Notes: generated from the sequence alone by a model not told the origin. Shown: positions 54,164-63,885, numbered from the stretch's first letter. The stretch is 64,000 bases of DNA from Burkholderia contaminans (GCF_029633825.1 NZ_CP090640.1:2356001-2420000), one strand, 5' to 3'. Translations and numbers: made by a program.

Positions 54164-55204
54164 ATGGCGCAACAAGAGACAGGCACGGCAACGCAGCCGA
54201 TGACGATGATCCAGGCGCTGCGCTCGGCGATGGACGTGATGCTCGGGCGCGACAGCGACGTGGTGGTGTTCGGGCAGGACGTCGGCTATTTCGGCGGCGT
54301 GTTCCGCTGTACCGAAGGACTGCAGAACAAATACGGCAAGTCGCGCGTGTTCGATGCACCGATCTCCGAAAGCGGGATCGTCGGCGCGGCGGTGGGGATG
54401 GGTGCATACGGGCTGCGCCCGGTGTGCGAGATCCAGTTCGCCGATTATTTCTACCCGGCGTCCGACCAGATCGTGTCGGAAGGCGCGCGGCTGCGCTATC
54501 GCTCGGCCGGCCAGTTCACCGCGCCGATGACGATCCGCATGCCCTGCGGCGGCGGGATCTACGGCGGGCAGACGCACAGCCAGAGCCCCGAAGCGATGTT
54601 CACGCAGGTGTGCGGGCTGCGCACGGTGATGCCGTCGAATCCGTATGACGCGAAGGGGCTGTTGATCGCATCGATCGAGAACGACGATCCGGTGATCTTC
54701 CTCGAACCGAAGCGGCTGTACAACGGGCCGTTCGACGGCCATCACGACCGGCCGGTCACGTCGTGGCTCAAGCATCCGGCAAGCGCGGTGCCCGAGGGCT
54801 ACTACACGGTGCCGCTCGATACGGCCGCCGTGGTGCGGCCCGGCAACGACGTGACGGTGCTGACCTACGGCACGACGGTGCACGTGTCGCTCGCCGCGGC
54901 CGAGGAGACGGGCATCGATGCGGAGGTGATCGACCTGCGCACGCTGTGGCCGCTCGACCTCGACACGATCGTCGCGTCGGTGCGCAAGACCGGGCGCTGC
55001 GTCGTGGTGCACGAGGCGACGCGCACCTGCGGCTTCGGTGCGGAACTGGTGTCGCTGGTCCAGGAACACTGCTTCTACCACCTCGAAGCGCCGGTCGAGC
55101 GCACGACGGGCTGGGACACGCCGTACCCGCATGCGCAGGAGTGGGCGTATTTTCCGGGCCCGGCCCGGGTCGGTGAAGCGTTGCGACGCGTGATGGAGGC
55201 GTGA
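54164..55204 (+). CDS. bkdA2: Branched-chain 2-oxoacid dehydrogenase E1 beta
   Basis: A 346-residue partner of BkdA1; together they form the alpha2beta2 E1. Landmarks are MTMIQALRSAMDVMLGRDSDVVVFGQDVGYFGGVFR, PISESGIVGAAVGMGAYGLRPV and EIQFADYFYPASDQIVSE, all typical of E1 beta. The ATG at 54164 is chosen because GGGAG at 54152-54156 is well spaced; GTG at 54158 overlapping the upstream stop is an alternative. The next gene starts one base after its stop. Confidence 0.93.
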   Translation: MAQQETGTATQPMTMIQALRSAMDVMLGRDSDVVVFGQDVGYFGGVFRCTEGLQNKYGKSRVFDAPISESGIVGAAVGMGAYGLRPVCEIQFADYFYPASDQIVSEGARLRYRSAGQFTAPMTIRMPCGGGIYGGQTHSQSPEAMFTQVCGLRTVMPSNPYDAKGLLIASIENDDPVIFLEPKRLYNGPFDGHHDRPVTSWLKHPASAVPEGYYTVPLDTAAVVRPGNDVTVLTYGTTVHVSLAAAEETGIDAEVIDLRTLWPLDLDTIVASVRKTGRCVVVHEATRTCGFGAELVSLVQEHCFYHLEAPVERTTGWDTPYPHAQEWAYFPGPARVGEALRRVMEA

Positions 55205-55205
55205 G

Positions 55206-56534
55206 ATGGGGATTCATGTCATCAAGATGCCGGATATCGGCGAAGGGATTGCCGAGGTCGAGCTGGTGGCCTGGCACGTGGAAGTCGGGCAGACGATCAA
55301 GGAAGACCAGCCGCTCGCCGACGTGATGACCGACAAGGCGGCGGTCGAGATTCCGTCGCCGGTGACGGGCAAGGTGATCGAGCTCGGCGGCCGGATCGGC
55401 GAGATGATGGCGGTCGGCAGCGAGCTGATCCGCCTCGAGGTCGAAGGCGACGGCAACCTGAAGGCCGGCGCACCGGTGCGGGAATCAAAGGTAGCAACCG
55501 CACCGGTCGCGTCGGCGCCGTCGCAGGCGGTTACCGACGCGCCGGCGGAATCGTCCGCCAAGCCGGCGGCGAAGCACGCACCCTCGGAGCCGCGTCGTGC
55601 GAAGCCTGCCGATCACGCGGAGAAAGCGGAACCGCCGCGGGCGGCGCTCGCGCCGGGTGAACGGCCGCTCGCGTCGCCGGCCGTGCGCCAGCGCGCGTGG
55701 GACATGGGTATCGAGCTGCGCTATGTGCGCGGCACCGGCGAAGCGGGGCGGATCCTGCACGCGGATCTCGATGCGTATGCGCGTACGGGCAGCGGGACGA
55801 GCCATGCGTCGCAGGCGCGCGGCTACGACGAACGCAACGACGAAACCGACGTACCGGTGATCGGCCTGCGGCGCGCGATCGCGCGCAAGATGCAGGAAGC
55901 GAAGCGCCGCATTCCGCACTTCAGCTACGTCGAGGAAATCGACGTGACCGAGCTCGAATCGCTGCGCACCGAACTGAACCGCCGTTACGGCGATACGCGC
56001 GGCAAGCTCACGCCGCTGCCGCTGCTGATCCGCGCGATGGTGCTCGCGCTGCGCGACTTCCCGCAGATCAACGCGCGCTTCGACGACGAAGCCGGCGTGG
56101 TCACGCGCTACGGCGCGGTGCACATGGGCGTCGCGACGCAGACGGACGGCGGGCTGACGGTGCCGGTGCTGCGTCATGCCGAAGCGCGCGACGTGTGGTC
56201 GATCTCCGCCGAAATCGCGCGGCTTGCCGACGCCGTGCGCGCGAACCGTGCGCAGCGCGACGACCTGAGCGGTTCGACGATCACGATTTCGAGCCTCGGT
56301 GCGCTCGGCGGCATCGTGTCGACGCCGGTCATCAATCATCCCGAGGTCGGCATCGTCGGCGTGAACCGGATCGTCGAGCGGCCGATGATCCGCGACGGCG
56401 CGGTCGTCGCGCGCAAGATGATGAATCTCTCGTCGTCGTTCGACCATCGCGTCGTCGACGGCGCGGACGCGGCCGAGTTCATCCAGGCCGTGCGCGCGGT
56501 GCTCGAACGCCCGGCCCTGCTGTTCGTGGAGTGA
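55206..56534 (+). CDS. bkdB: Dihydrolipoamide acyltransferase E2 of the BCKDH complex
   Basis: A 442-residue core subunit with one N-terminal lipoyl domain (residues about 3-80) whose modified lysine is Lys44 in [13 protein letters not shown] Pro/Ala/Lys-rich linker (about 88-150), a peripheral subunit-binding domain (about 155-192, [19 protein letters not shown]), a second linker, and the C-terminal acyltransferase domain (about 215-442) follow. DHRVVDGAD near the end carries the catalytic His414. The number and order of domains match BkdB. It transfers branched acyl groups to CoA. Confidence 0.94.
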   Translation: MGIHVIKMPDIGEGIAEVELVAWHVEVGQTIKEDQPLADVMTDKAAVEIPSPVTGKVIELGGRIGEMMAVGSELIRLEVEGDGNLKAGAPVRESKVATAPVASAPSQAVTDAPAESSAKPAAKHAPSEPRRAKPADHAEKAEPPRAALAPGERPLASPAVRQRAWDMGIELRYVRGTGEAGRILHADLDAYARTGSGTSHASQARGYDERNDETDVPVIGLRRAIARKMQEAKRRIPHFSYVEEIDVTELESLRTELNRRYGDTRGKLTPLPLLIRAMVLALRDFPQINARFDDEAGVVTRYGAVHMGVATQTDGGLTVPVLRHAEARDVWSISAEIARLADAVRANRAQRDDLSGSTITISSLGALGGIVSTPVINHPEVGIVGVNRIVERPMIRDGAVVARKMMNLSSSFDHRVVDGADAAEFIQAVRAVLERPALLFVE

Positions 56535-56539
56535 GCACG

Positions 56540-57931
56540 ATGAAGAACGAACACACCACACTGCTCATCATCGGCGGCGGCCCGGGGGGCTACGTCGCCG
56601 CGATTCGCGCCGGCCAGCTCGGCATTCCGACCGTGCTCGTCGAGCGCGACCGGCTCGGCGGCACGTGCCTGAACATCGGCTGCATTCCGTCGAAGGCGCT
56701 GATTCATGTGGCCGACGCATTCGAACAGGCGTGCGGCCACGCGGGCGAAGGCGCGATCGGCATCCGCGTGCGCACGCCCGAGATCGACATCGCGAAAAGC
56801 GTCGCCTGGAAGGACGGCATCGTCGACCGGCTGACGCGCGGCGTCGGCGCGCTGCTCAAGAAGAACGGCGTGCGCGTGCTGCACGGCGACGCGCACGTGG
56901 TCGACGGCAAGACCGTCGACGTCGTCGCCGGCGGCCACGCGGCGCGAATCAGCTGCGAGCATCTGTTGCTCGCGACCGGTTCCGAGCCGGTCGCGCTGCC
57001 GTCGATGCCGTTCGGCGGACACGTCGTGTCGTCCACCGAGGCGCTGTCGCCCGCGACGTTGCCGAAGCGGCTGGTCGTCGTCGGGGCCGGGTATATCGGG
57101 CTCGAACTCGGGATCGTCTATCGCAAGCTCGGCGTCGACGTGAGCGTCGTCGAAGCGGCGGAGCGCGTACTGCCCGCGTACGACGCCGAACTCGCGCGGC
57201 CGGTTGCCGATTCGCTTGCGCGGCTGGGCGTGCGGCTGCTGCTCGGCCACAAGGTGCTCGGGCTCGCGGAACACGGCGCGGTGCGCGTACAGGCCGCCGA
57301 CGGCGCGGAGCAGACGCTGCCGGCCGATCGCGTGCTGGTCGCGGTGGGCCGCCGGCCGCGGGTCGACGGTTTCGGGCTCGAGTCGCTGCCGCTCGATCGC
57401 AACGGCCGCGCGCTGTGGATCGACGACGAATGTCGGACCTCGATGCGCAACGTCTGGGCGATCGGCGACGTCGCCGGCGAGCCGATGCTTGCGCATCGTG
57501 CGATGGCGCAGGGCGAGATGGTGGCCGAGCTGATCGCCGGCAAGCGCCGCAAGTTCGTGCCCGCGTCGATCCCGGCCGTGTGCTTCACCGATCCGGAGAT
57601 CGTCACGGCCGGCTGGTCGCCGGACGACGCGCGGGCGGCCGATGTCGATTGCGTACACGCGGCGTTCCCGTTCGCGGCGAACGGGCGCGCGATGACGCTG
57701 CAGGCGACCGACGGCTTCGTGCGCGTGGTCGCGCGGCGCGACAACCACCTGATCGTCGGCTGGCAGGCGGTCGGGCGCGGCGTGTCGGAACTGGCTGCCG
57801 CGTTCTCGCAGTCGCTGGAGATGGGCGCACGGCTGGAGGACATCGGCGGCACGATTCACGCGCACCCGACGCTCGGCGAAGCGCTGCAGGAAGCCGCGCT
57901 GCGCGCGCTCGGGCACGCATTGCACGTCTGA
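56540..57931 (+). CDS. lpdV: Dihydrolipoamide dehydrogenase E3 of the BCKDH complex
   Basis: A 463-residue flavoprotein that reoxidises the lipoyl group of BkdB. The FAD-binding [17 protein letters not shown] is at residues 12-28, and the redox disulphide Cys43/Cys48 lies in [13 protein letters not shown]. The NAD-binding [13 protein letters not shown] (about 177) and C-terminal [11 protein letters not shown] with the active-site histidine are intact. The ATG at 56540 is five bases after the bkdB stop. It closes the operon and is followed by a strong terminator. Confidence 0.93.
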   Translation: MKNEHTTLLIIGGGPGGYVAAIRAGQLGIPTVLVERDRLGGTCLNIGCIPSKALIHVADAFEQACGHAGEGAIGIRVRTPEIDIAKSVAWKDGIVDRLTRGVGALLKKNGVRVLHGDAHVVDGKTVDVVAGGHAARISCEHLLLATGSEPVALPSMPFGGHVVSSTEALSPATLPKRLVVVGAGYIGLELGIVYRKLGVDVSVVEAAERVLPAYDAELARPVADSLARLGVRLLLGHKVLGLAEHGAVRVQAADGAEQTLPADRVLVAVGRRPRVDGFGLESLPLDRNGRALWIDDECRTSMRNVWAIGDVAGEPMLAHRAMAQGEMVAELIAGKRRKFVPASIPAVCFTDPEIVTAGWSPDDARAADVDCVHAAFPFAANGRAMTLQATDGFVRVVARRDNHLIVGWQAVGRGVSELAAAFSQSLEMGARLEDIGGTIHAHPTLGEALQEAALRALGHALHV

Positions 57932-57950
57932 CGCGTCTCGCGCGTGACAC

Positions 57951-57990
57951 GAAGCCGCCGATGAGCAGCGTGCGCATCGGCGGCTTTTCG
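57951..57990 (+). terminator. Terminator of the bkd operon
   Basis: A perfect ten-bp stem GCCGCCGATG/CATCGGCGGC (57954-57963 and 57975-57984) is followed by TTTT. It lies 22 bases after the lpdV stop. Confidence 0.88.
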
Positions 57991-58051
57991 TTTGCCGTGC
58001 CGGCTCGGCCGGTTGCAGGACGACGGCGCATGCGTCAGGGACATGTCGGGC

Positions 58052-58198
58052 GCGGTGCGCAAGATCCGCGCGCAGGCGCTGATCGCGCAACGGCGGTTGT
58101 CGATCGAGGAAATCGCGCGGAACCCGGGATTCGGCGGCATGTCGTCGTTCTCGCAGGTGTACAGGCGCCGGACAAGTGTCGCGCCGGGCGTGTCGAGA
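58052..58198 (+). pseudogene. Remnant of an AraC-family regulator (C-terminal helix-turn-helix)
   Basis: The translated segment VRKIRAQALIAQRRLSIEEIARNPGFGGMSSF followed by SQVYRRRTSVAPGVSR matches the second helix-turn-helix of AraC proteins (pattern LSIEEIA-x3-GF-x3-S-x-F-x2-x-FRR-x3-G-x2-P). The first half of the DNA-binding domain and the whole sensing domain are missing, and no start codon with a ribosome-binding site fits. It is a decayed gene fragment between the bkd terminator and the next gene. Confidence 0.6.
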
Positions 58199-58365
58199 CA
58201 GGCGGCGGCCGGTTCGTGGCGTGCACCCCGGCGAAGCAGGCGCATCCTGTAATTTTTCGAGATGTTGGGAGGTTGTCGTCGCCGAGTCGGCCGGCGATCA
58301 TGCAGGAAGCCGGAAAGCGGGTCGTTCCTTGCCCCCGACGCCGGCTCCACATGGAAAAACCGGAC

Positions 58366-58995
58366 ATGAAATTGCTGCTCGTCGGCGCGACCGGACTCGT
58401 CGGGCGCCACGTCCTCGAAATCGCGCTCGCGGATGCGCGGGTCGACCAGGTGATCGTTCTCGCGCGCCGGCCGCTGTCGCCGCATCCGAAGATGCGTGCG
58501 CTCGAGGTCGATTTCGATCATTTGCCCGACACGGCCGACTGGTGGCACGCCGATGCCGTGATCTGCACGCTCGGCACCACGATGCGGGCTGCAGGCTCGC
58601 AGGCGGCATTCCGGCGCGTCGACCACGACTATCCGCTCGCGGTCGCGCGGCTGGCGCACCGCTACGGCACACCGGCTTACGTGCTGAATTCCGCACTCGG
58701 TGCGGATCCGGCGTCGCGCATCTTCTACAACCGCGTGAAGGGCGAGGTCGAGCAGGCGCTCGCCGGTGTCGGGTTCGCGTCACTCACTTGCGTGCGCCCC
58801 GGCCTGATCGGCGGCAGCCGCGACGAGTTCAGGTTCGGCGAGCGGCTGCTCGTGTTCGTGTTGAACGTGGCCCAGCCTGTTTTGCCGGCGAAGTGGCGCG
58901 TGAATCCCGCGTCGCGGATCGCCCGCGCGATGCTCGACGCGGCAATCGACGCGCGGCCGGGCGTGCAGGTCATCGCGTCGGACCGGCTCGTCTGA
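58366..58995 (+). CDS. NAD(P)-binding Rossmann-fold protein (HTATIP2/TIP30-like)
   Basis: A 209-residue protein beginning MKLLLVGATGLVGRHVLEIAL with the GxxGxxG dinucleotide site. The segments VICTLGTTMRAAGSQAAFRRVDHDYPL and YVLNSALGADPASRIFYNRVKGEVEQAL are typical of the small extended/atypical SDR group that includes HTATIP2, YtfG-like and YbjT-like proteins. An in-frame ATG at 58351 would add five residues; neither start has a strong ribosome-binding site. It is monocistronic. The substrate is unknown. Confidence 0.8.
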   Translation: MKLLLVGATGLVGRHVLEIALADARVDQVIVLARRPLSPHPKMRALEVDFDHLPDTADWWHADAVICTLGTTMRAAGSQAAFRRVDHDYPLAVARLAHRYGTPAYVLNSALGADPASRIFYNRVKGEVEQALAGVGFASLTCVRPGLIGGSRDEFRFGERLLVFVLNVAQPVLPAKWRVNPASRIARAMLDAAIDARPGVQVIASDRLV

Positions 58996-59013
58996 CGCAA
59001 CATGGGCGGCGCG

Positions 59014-59067
59014 CGCCGGTCACTGACCGGCGAAACCGTCGCGCTCGCCGAACTGTTCGGCGAGCGC
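59014..59067. other. Two successive perfect hairpins
   Basis: The first (59014-59032) is a short palindromic stem around CGCCGGTCA. The second (59041-59067) has a perfect 12-bp stem GCGCTCGCCGAA/TTCGGCGAGCGC with a three-base loop. Neither has a T tract. They follow the Rossmann-protein gene and may act as a factor-assisted terminator or mRNA 3'-end protector. Confidence 0.5.
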
Positions 59068-59224
59068 CGCCGTGAACGCCTAACCACGCGCGTGACGGCA
59101 CGCGTCGGGTAACGCGCGGCGCATCATCGGTTCGTAAAACTGTTTCGTCATACCCAGCGATAGCGTGCTCGCGGCGCCTGTACTGTCCTACGATGGAAAC
59201 ATTGCGTCCAACGTCCGCAGAGCC

Positions 59225-59902
59225 GTGTGCACCCACTACCGCGCCCCCGACGAAGACCCGGGCATCAGCGAACTGAAGATCGGCATCGGCGATCTGTACC
59301 GTCGCGACCCCTGGGCACCCGACGTGTATCCCGACTACGCGGCACCGATCGCGCGCGCCGCTGGCGACGGCCTGGAGGTCGTCGCGGCCGTGTTCGGCTT
59401 CTGGCCTAAATTCATGCAGCCCGAGCGGCTCGACGAGAACGGCCGGAAGAAAAAGAAGCTCGACACGGTGAATGCGCGTGCGGAAACGGTCGGCGCGTCG
59501 CGGCTCTACGCGAATGCCTGGCGCAACGGCCAGCGCTGCCTGATCCCGGTGCGCTGGATCTGCGAGCCGTGCTACGAGACCGGCCGCAACGTGTGGCACC
59601 GGATCGGCATCGACGGCTGGCAGCCGTACTGCGTCGCCGGTATCTGGCGCCGCTACGAAGACAGCGACGGGCGCGTATGCATCGGCATGACGATGCTCAC
59701 GGTGAATGCCGACGGTCATCCGCTGTTCGCGCGAATGCATCGGCCCGGCGACGAGAAGCGCGGCGTCGTGATCCTGCGCAGCGACGACTACGACGAATGG
59801 CTGCATACGCGCGACATCGAAGCCGCACGGCGCATGCTGAACCCGTTTCCCGCCGACGACATGACGGCCGAACCTGACCAGGCGCCGCCGGCCGGTACCT
59901 GA
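59225..59902 (+). CDS. SRAP/HMCES-family protein (DNA abasic-site crosslinking)
   Basis: A 225-residue SOS-response-associated peptidase domain protein (YedK/HMCES type), which shields abasic sites in single-stranded DNA by a covalent thiazolidine link formed through Cys2. The GTG at 59225 is chosen because translation gives Met-Cys2-Thr-His-Tyr, the required N-terminus after Met removal; an upstream frame from 59165 would bury this cysteine. NARAET lies at residues 83-88, RWICEPCYE and LFARMHRPGDE contain the remaining conserved glutamate and histidine regions. It is monocistronic, and no LexA box is evident. Confidence 0.83.
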   Translation: MCTHYRAPDEDPGISELKIGIGDLYRRDPWAPDVYPDYAAPIARAAGDGLEVVAAVFGFWPKFMQPERLDENGRKKKKLDTVNARAETVGASRLYANAWRNGQRCLIPVRWICEPCYETGRNVWHRIGIDGWQPYCVAGIWRRYEDSDGRVCIGMTMLTVNADGHPLFARMHRPGDEKRGVVILRSDDYDEWLHTRDIEAARRMLNPFPADDMTAEPDQAPPAGT

Positions 59903-60010
59903 CCTTTCATTTTTCCAACGCCTGGCTTGCGGCGAAATTGCCCGAGCGTGCGCCGATTATTCGAACGAATTCGAAAATCGGTCGATACCGGGTAATCACG
60001 GATACCTCAC

Positions 60011-60025
60011 AAGTTGTATATACAA
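60011..60025. promoter_or_regulatory. HutC/GntR-like operator upstream of the NCS1 permease
   Basis: AAGTTGTATATACAA contains the perfect 12-base palindrome TTGTATATACAA (60014-60025). It differs at one of 15 positions from 19165-19179, upstream of the ProY/HutT permease. It lies about 180 bases before the GTG start. Confidence 0.7.
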
Positions 60026-60205
60026 GATCATCCGCTGGCAATGTCGGCACACGTCGTGCCGCTTGCGCGCCAGCGTGCAGACCGTGCGTGCGTGGCGCAT
60101 GCCGGCGATCCACGGCGCCCCGCATTCAAAGAGCCGAAAGGGCGGCTCGCAGCTTCCTGCCACGTTCAAACCATTTGTGATCCTGAGTATTTTGGAGATT
60201 TCCCC

Positions 60206-61636
60206 GTGTCAACGAATCCCAGTGGAAAAGCCGGCGGCCTGATCGAAGTCCGTTCGATCGACTTCATTCCCGACGCCGAGCGCCACGGCGGCTTGCTGAG
60301 CCAGTTCACGCTGTGGCTGTCGGCGAACATGCAGATCACGGCGATCGTCACGGGCGCACTCGCGGTCGTGCTCGGCGGCGACGTGTTCTGGTCGCTGGTC
60401 GCGCTGCTGCTCGGCCAGTTCATCGGCGGCGCCGTGATGGCGCTGCACGGCGCGCAGGGGCCGCAGCTCGGGCTGCCGCAGATGATCTCGAGCCGCGTGC
60501 AGTTCGGCGTGTATGGCGCGATGATCCCGATCGTGCTCGTGTGCCTGATGTACATCGGCTTTTCCGCCAGCGGTTCGGTGCTGGCCGGGCAGGCCGTCGC
60601 GCAGTTGCTGAACGTCGACGACGCGGCCGGCATCCTGCTGTTCGCGGCCGTGATCGTCGTGCTGACGGTATTCGGCTATCGCGCGATCCACGCCGTCGGC
60701 CGGATCGCGAGCGTGGTCGGCATCGCCGCGTTCGTCTACATGTTCTCGCAGCTGTTCGCGAACCACGACATCGGCGCGCTGCTCGCGAACAAGCATTTCT
60801 CGCTCGCCAGCTTCCTGCTGTCGATGTCGCTGTCCGCGTCGTGGCAGATCGCGTTCGGCCCGTACGTCGCCGACTATTCGCGCTACCTGCCGCGCTCGAC
60901 GTCGTCGGTCGCGACGTTCGTCGCGGTCGGGCTCGGCTCGGTGATCGGCGCGCAGGCGGCGATGGTGTTCGGCGTGTTCGCGGCGGCACTGGCCGGCAGC
61001 CAGTTCGCGCACCATGAAGTGTCGTATATCGTCGGCCTCGGCTCGACGGGCGCCGTGGCCGCGCTGCTGTACTTCAGCATCGCGTTCGGCAAGGTGACGG
61101 TGACGGCATTGAACGCATACGGCAGCTTCATGTCGATGGCGACGATCGTCAGCGGCTTTCGCGGCAAGGGTGCGGTGTCGTCGAAGAGCCGCCTCGTGTA
61201 CATCTTCGGGATGATCTGCGTATCCACGCTCATCGCGCTCGCGGGCCGCCATTCGTTCCTGAAGGAGTTCACCGCGTTCATCCTGTTCCTGCTTGCGTTC
61301 TTCACGCCATGGAGCGCGATCAACCTGGTCGACTACTACTGCTTCACGCGTTCGCGCTACGACGTGCCGGCGCTGTCCGATCCGGACGGACGCTATGGCC
61401 GCTGGAACATGATGGCCATCACGATCTACGTGGTCGGCATCCTCGTGCAACTGCCGTTCATGTCGACGCACATCTACACGGGGCCGCTCGTCGATGCGCT
61501 CGGCGGCACCGACATCTCGTGGATTCTCGGCCTGGTCGTGCCGGCGGTGCTGTACTACATCGGCGCGCGTGCGTCGCGCCGCAGCATTCCCGAACGCCTG
61601 ATCCTGCCGCTCGAACGCGGCGAAGTTCACCACTGA
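60206..61636 (+). CDS. NCS1-family nucleobase/urocanate-type permease
   Basis: A 476-residue inner-membrane transporter with about twelve hydrophobic segments. FTLWLSANMQITAIVTGAL and the stretch GPQLGLPQMISSRVQFGVYG are hallmarks of the cytosine/purine/allantoin/hydantoin (NCS1) family. The start is GTG at 60206, favoured by TTGGAG at 60192-60197; a longer upstream frame contains the operator. Pseudomonas NCS1 proteins in hut clusters (HutTu) carry urocanate, and the operator here matches HutC sites, so urocanate or another histidine-related compound is a good candidate. Confidence 0.85.
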   Translation: MSTNPSGKAGGLIEVRSIDFIPDAERHGGLLSQFTLWLSANMQITAIVTGALAVVLGGDVFWSLVALLLGQFIGGAVMALHGAQGPQLGLPQMISSRVQFGVYGAMIPIVLVCLMYIGFSASGSVLAGQAVAQLLNVDDAAGILLFAAVIVVLTVFGYRAIHAVGRIASVVGIAAFVYMFSQLFANHDIGALLANKHFSLASFLLSMSLSASWQIAFGPYVADYSRYLPRSTSSVATFVAVGLGSVIGAQAAMVFGVFAAALAGSQFAHHEVSYIVGLGSTGAVAALLYFSIAFGKVTVTALNAYGSFMSMATIVSGFRGKGAVSSKSRLVYIFGMICVSTLIALAGRHSFLKEFTAFILFLLAFFTPWSAINLVDYYCFTRSRYDVPALSDPDGRYGRWNMMAITIYVVGILVQLPFMSTHIYTGPLVDALGGTDISWILGLVVPAVLYYIGARASRRSIPERLILPLERGEVHH

Positions 61637-61797
61637 CGACACGTCACGCGCATCGGGCCGGCCGCCTGCGGTCCTGACCGTTGCGCGAGCCGGGCGCTGC
61701 CTGCGCCCGGCGCTTCCCCCACGCTTCCTTTCCCGCGATGCCGGTGTGGCACGACTGCCGTGCCCGGTGTCGTTTCATTCTCTGACCATTGAATAGT

Positions 61798-62868
61798 ATG
61801 ACTAAACAAAAGACAGCCCGCGGAAGCGACTCCCGGGCGCGGACGGCGCACGCCGGTCTTCGCATGACGTTCGCAGTGGCGTGCATCGCCGGACCGGGCG
61901 CCGCGTTCGCGCAGGACGGCGTCACGCTGTACGGCGTGATCGACGAATTCGCGCAATACGTGAATACGGGCAACGGCTACACGGCGGCGATCAATTCGGG
62001 CGGCCAGTGGGGCAGCCGGTTCGGACTGAAAGGCGGCGAGGACATCGGCGGCGGGCAGAAGATCGAGTTCGCGCTGGAGAACGGCTTCAACCCGAACGAC
62101 GGTTCGCTCGCGAGTTCCGGCCGCCTGTTCAATCGGCAGGCGTGGGTCGGTATCGCGGGGCAGTGGGGCAAGGTGCGCGCGGGCCGCCAGAATTCTCCGC
62201 TGTTCAACGACCAGGGCGGCCAGGATGCGTTCGGCGGCGTCACGCAGGCGTCCGGCATGGACAACCTGACCGTGTTCGCGTTCCGCACCAGCAACACGCT
62301 GTCGTACCAGAGCCCGGAGATCGCGGGCTTCCAGGGCGGGCTGTACTTCGGGTTCGGCGATGCGGGCGGCGTGCGCTCGGCAGGCTCCAGCCAGCAGTTC
62401 GACCTGACTTACGAACACGGGCCGTTCGGCGCGTTCGTCGCGGGCCAGTGGCTGAAGAACGCGACGGCGACCACCACCGATCGCACGATCATGGCCGGCG
62501 CGTCGTACGCGATCGGCAAGGCCACCGTGTACGGCGGCTTCTCCGCGGTGAAGTGGGCCGATCTCGGCATCGACTCGCGCGTGTACGGGCTGTCGGTCAA
62601 ATACCAGTTCAATCCGGCGAACTACGTGGCGCTCGGCTACGCGTATCTGCACGACCAGTCGTCGCAGGGCAACCATGCGGACCAGCTCGGGCTGATGTAC
62701 GAGTACGACCTGTCGAAGCGCACGAGCTTCTACGGAGCGCTGTCCTACCTGCGCAACCGCAAGCAGGCCGGCTATACGCTCGCCGGTGCGGCGAACCCGG
62801 GGCTGCCGCTCGCGTACCCGGGGGCGAATGCACGCGGCGTGCAGCTCGGCGTCGTGCATCGGTTCTGA
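61798..62868 (+). CDS. Gram-negative porin (OmpC-like, Burkholderia type)
   Basis: A 356-residue outer-membrane porin. The signal peptide ends in AAFA (near residue 37), followed by QDGVTLYGVIDEFAQYVNTGNG, the conserved N-terminal strand of Burkholderiales porins, and GSRFGLKGGEDIGGGQKIEFALENGF, NRQAWVGIAGQWGKVRAGRQ. The C-terminal residue is Phe (GVVHRF), as needed for BAM recognition. An ATG at 61798 is preferred; TTG at 61789 is possible. It lies 161 bases after the NCS1 permease on the same strand, so it may supply the same substrate through the outer membrane. Confidence 0.9.
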   Translation: MTKQKTARGSDSRARTAHAGLRMTFAVACIAGPGAAFAQDGVTLYGVIDEFAQYVNTGNGYTAAINSGGQWGSRFGLKGGEDIGGGQKIEFALENGFNPNDGSLASSGRLFNRQAWVGIAGQWGKVRAGRQNSPLFNDQGGQDAFGGVTQASGMDNLTVFAFRTSNTLSYQSPEIAGFQGGLYFGFGDAGGVRSAGSSQQFDLTYEHGPFGAFVAGQWLKNATATTTDRTIMAGASYAIGKATVYGGFSAVKWADLGIDSRVYGLSVKYQFNPANYVALGYAYLHDQSSQGNHADQLGLMYEYDLSKRTSFYGALSYLRNRKQAGYTLAGAANPGLPLAYPGANARGVQLGVVHRF

Positions 62869-62928
62869 TGCAGCCGGCGCGCCGGGCCGTGTGCGCCCGG
62901 CGCTTGCCGCGGGGGGCGCATCGCGCCG

Positions 62929-63885
62929 TTATTTCCCCAGCCGCTCGGCGAGCGAATGGCGCTGCATGCAGCGCTCCATTGCGTCGAGAAACGCGTGCTC
63001 GGCCGCGTTCATCTTGCGATCGCGATGCCACAGCAGGAACACGTCGACGTCGACGAGCCCGTCGTCGGGCGGCAGCCGCCACAGCCGCTGCTGCGCGATG
63101 TCGTCGCGCACGATGTGCTCGGGCAGGCAGCCGATCCCGTAGCCGGCGAAGATCAGCCGCCGCACTTCCTCGAGGCTCGGCGACGACGCGACGATGCGCC
63201 CCGTGAAGCCCTTCTGGTCGCGAAACACGGTGAGCGGCGACAGGCTGTCGCCGATCTGGTCGCTCGTGAACGACACGAAATTCTCGGCGAGCAGATCGTC
63301 CATCCGCAGTTGCGTCTGCCCGAAGAGCCTGTGATGGCGGCCACAGTAGATCGCATAGCGCTGGCGCAGGAAGCAGCGCATCTCCAGCTTGTCGTGCGGC
63401 GTGCGGCACAGGCCGAGCCCCGCCGTGGCCGTCTTCTGCAGCAGCGAAGACAGGATGTCCGACGAGCGCATCACCTCGATCTGCAGGTCGATGCGCGGAT
63501 ACGCGCGATGGAAGTCCGCGAGGAATTCGTCATAGACGGGCGACTCGATGCGGCTCACCGTCAGCAGCCGGATCGAACCGGTCAGGTCGGCGGTGCTGTC
63601 GTCGATTTCGGTTTCGAGGCGCGAGATGCCGCCGTAGATGTCGCTCGCGATCCGGTAGACGGCTTCGCCGGCCGGCGTCGGCGCGAAGTGCGTGCCGCGC
63701 CGTTCGATCAGCTTGCGCTCGAGCGTGTCCTCGAGCCGCCGCAATGCCTGGCTCACGGCCGGCTGCGTCACGTGCAGGCGCGCGGCCGCGCGGCTCACGC
63801 TGCGCTCCTGGATGATCACCAGATACGTGCGCAGCAGGTTCCAGTCGAGTCGGTCGTTCAGGAACGGGGCGAGGTCGGGGCGCAT
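62929..63885 (-). CDS. LysR-family transcriptional regulator
   Basis: A 318-residue regulator with an N-terminal helix-turn-helix (SVSRAAARLHVTQPAVSQALRRLE, about residues 29-52) and a C-terminal effector-binding domain with GSIRLLTVSRIES and LIFAGYGIGCLPEH, a known LysR pattern (about residues 90-300). It converges with the porin gene. LysR genes often control a divergent neighbour; here the divergent side starts at about 63886 and lies outside the window, so the target is unknown. Confidence 0.92.
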   Translation of the reverse strand: MRPDLAPFLNDRLDWNLLRTYLVIIQERSVSRAAARLHVTQPAVSQALRRLEDTLERKLIERRGTHFAPTPAGEAVYRIASDIYGGISRLETEIDDSTADLTGSIRLLTVSRIESPVYDEFLADFHRAYPRIDLQIEVMRSSDILSSLLQKTATAGLGLCRTPHDKLEMRCFLRQRYAIYCGRHHRLFGQTQLRMDDLLAENFVSFTSDQIGDSLSPLTVFRDQKGFTGRIVASSPSLEEVRRLIFAGYGIGCLPEHIVRDDIAQQRLWRLPPDDGLVDVDVFLLWHRDRKMNAAEHAFLDAMERCMQRHSLAERLGK

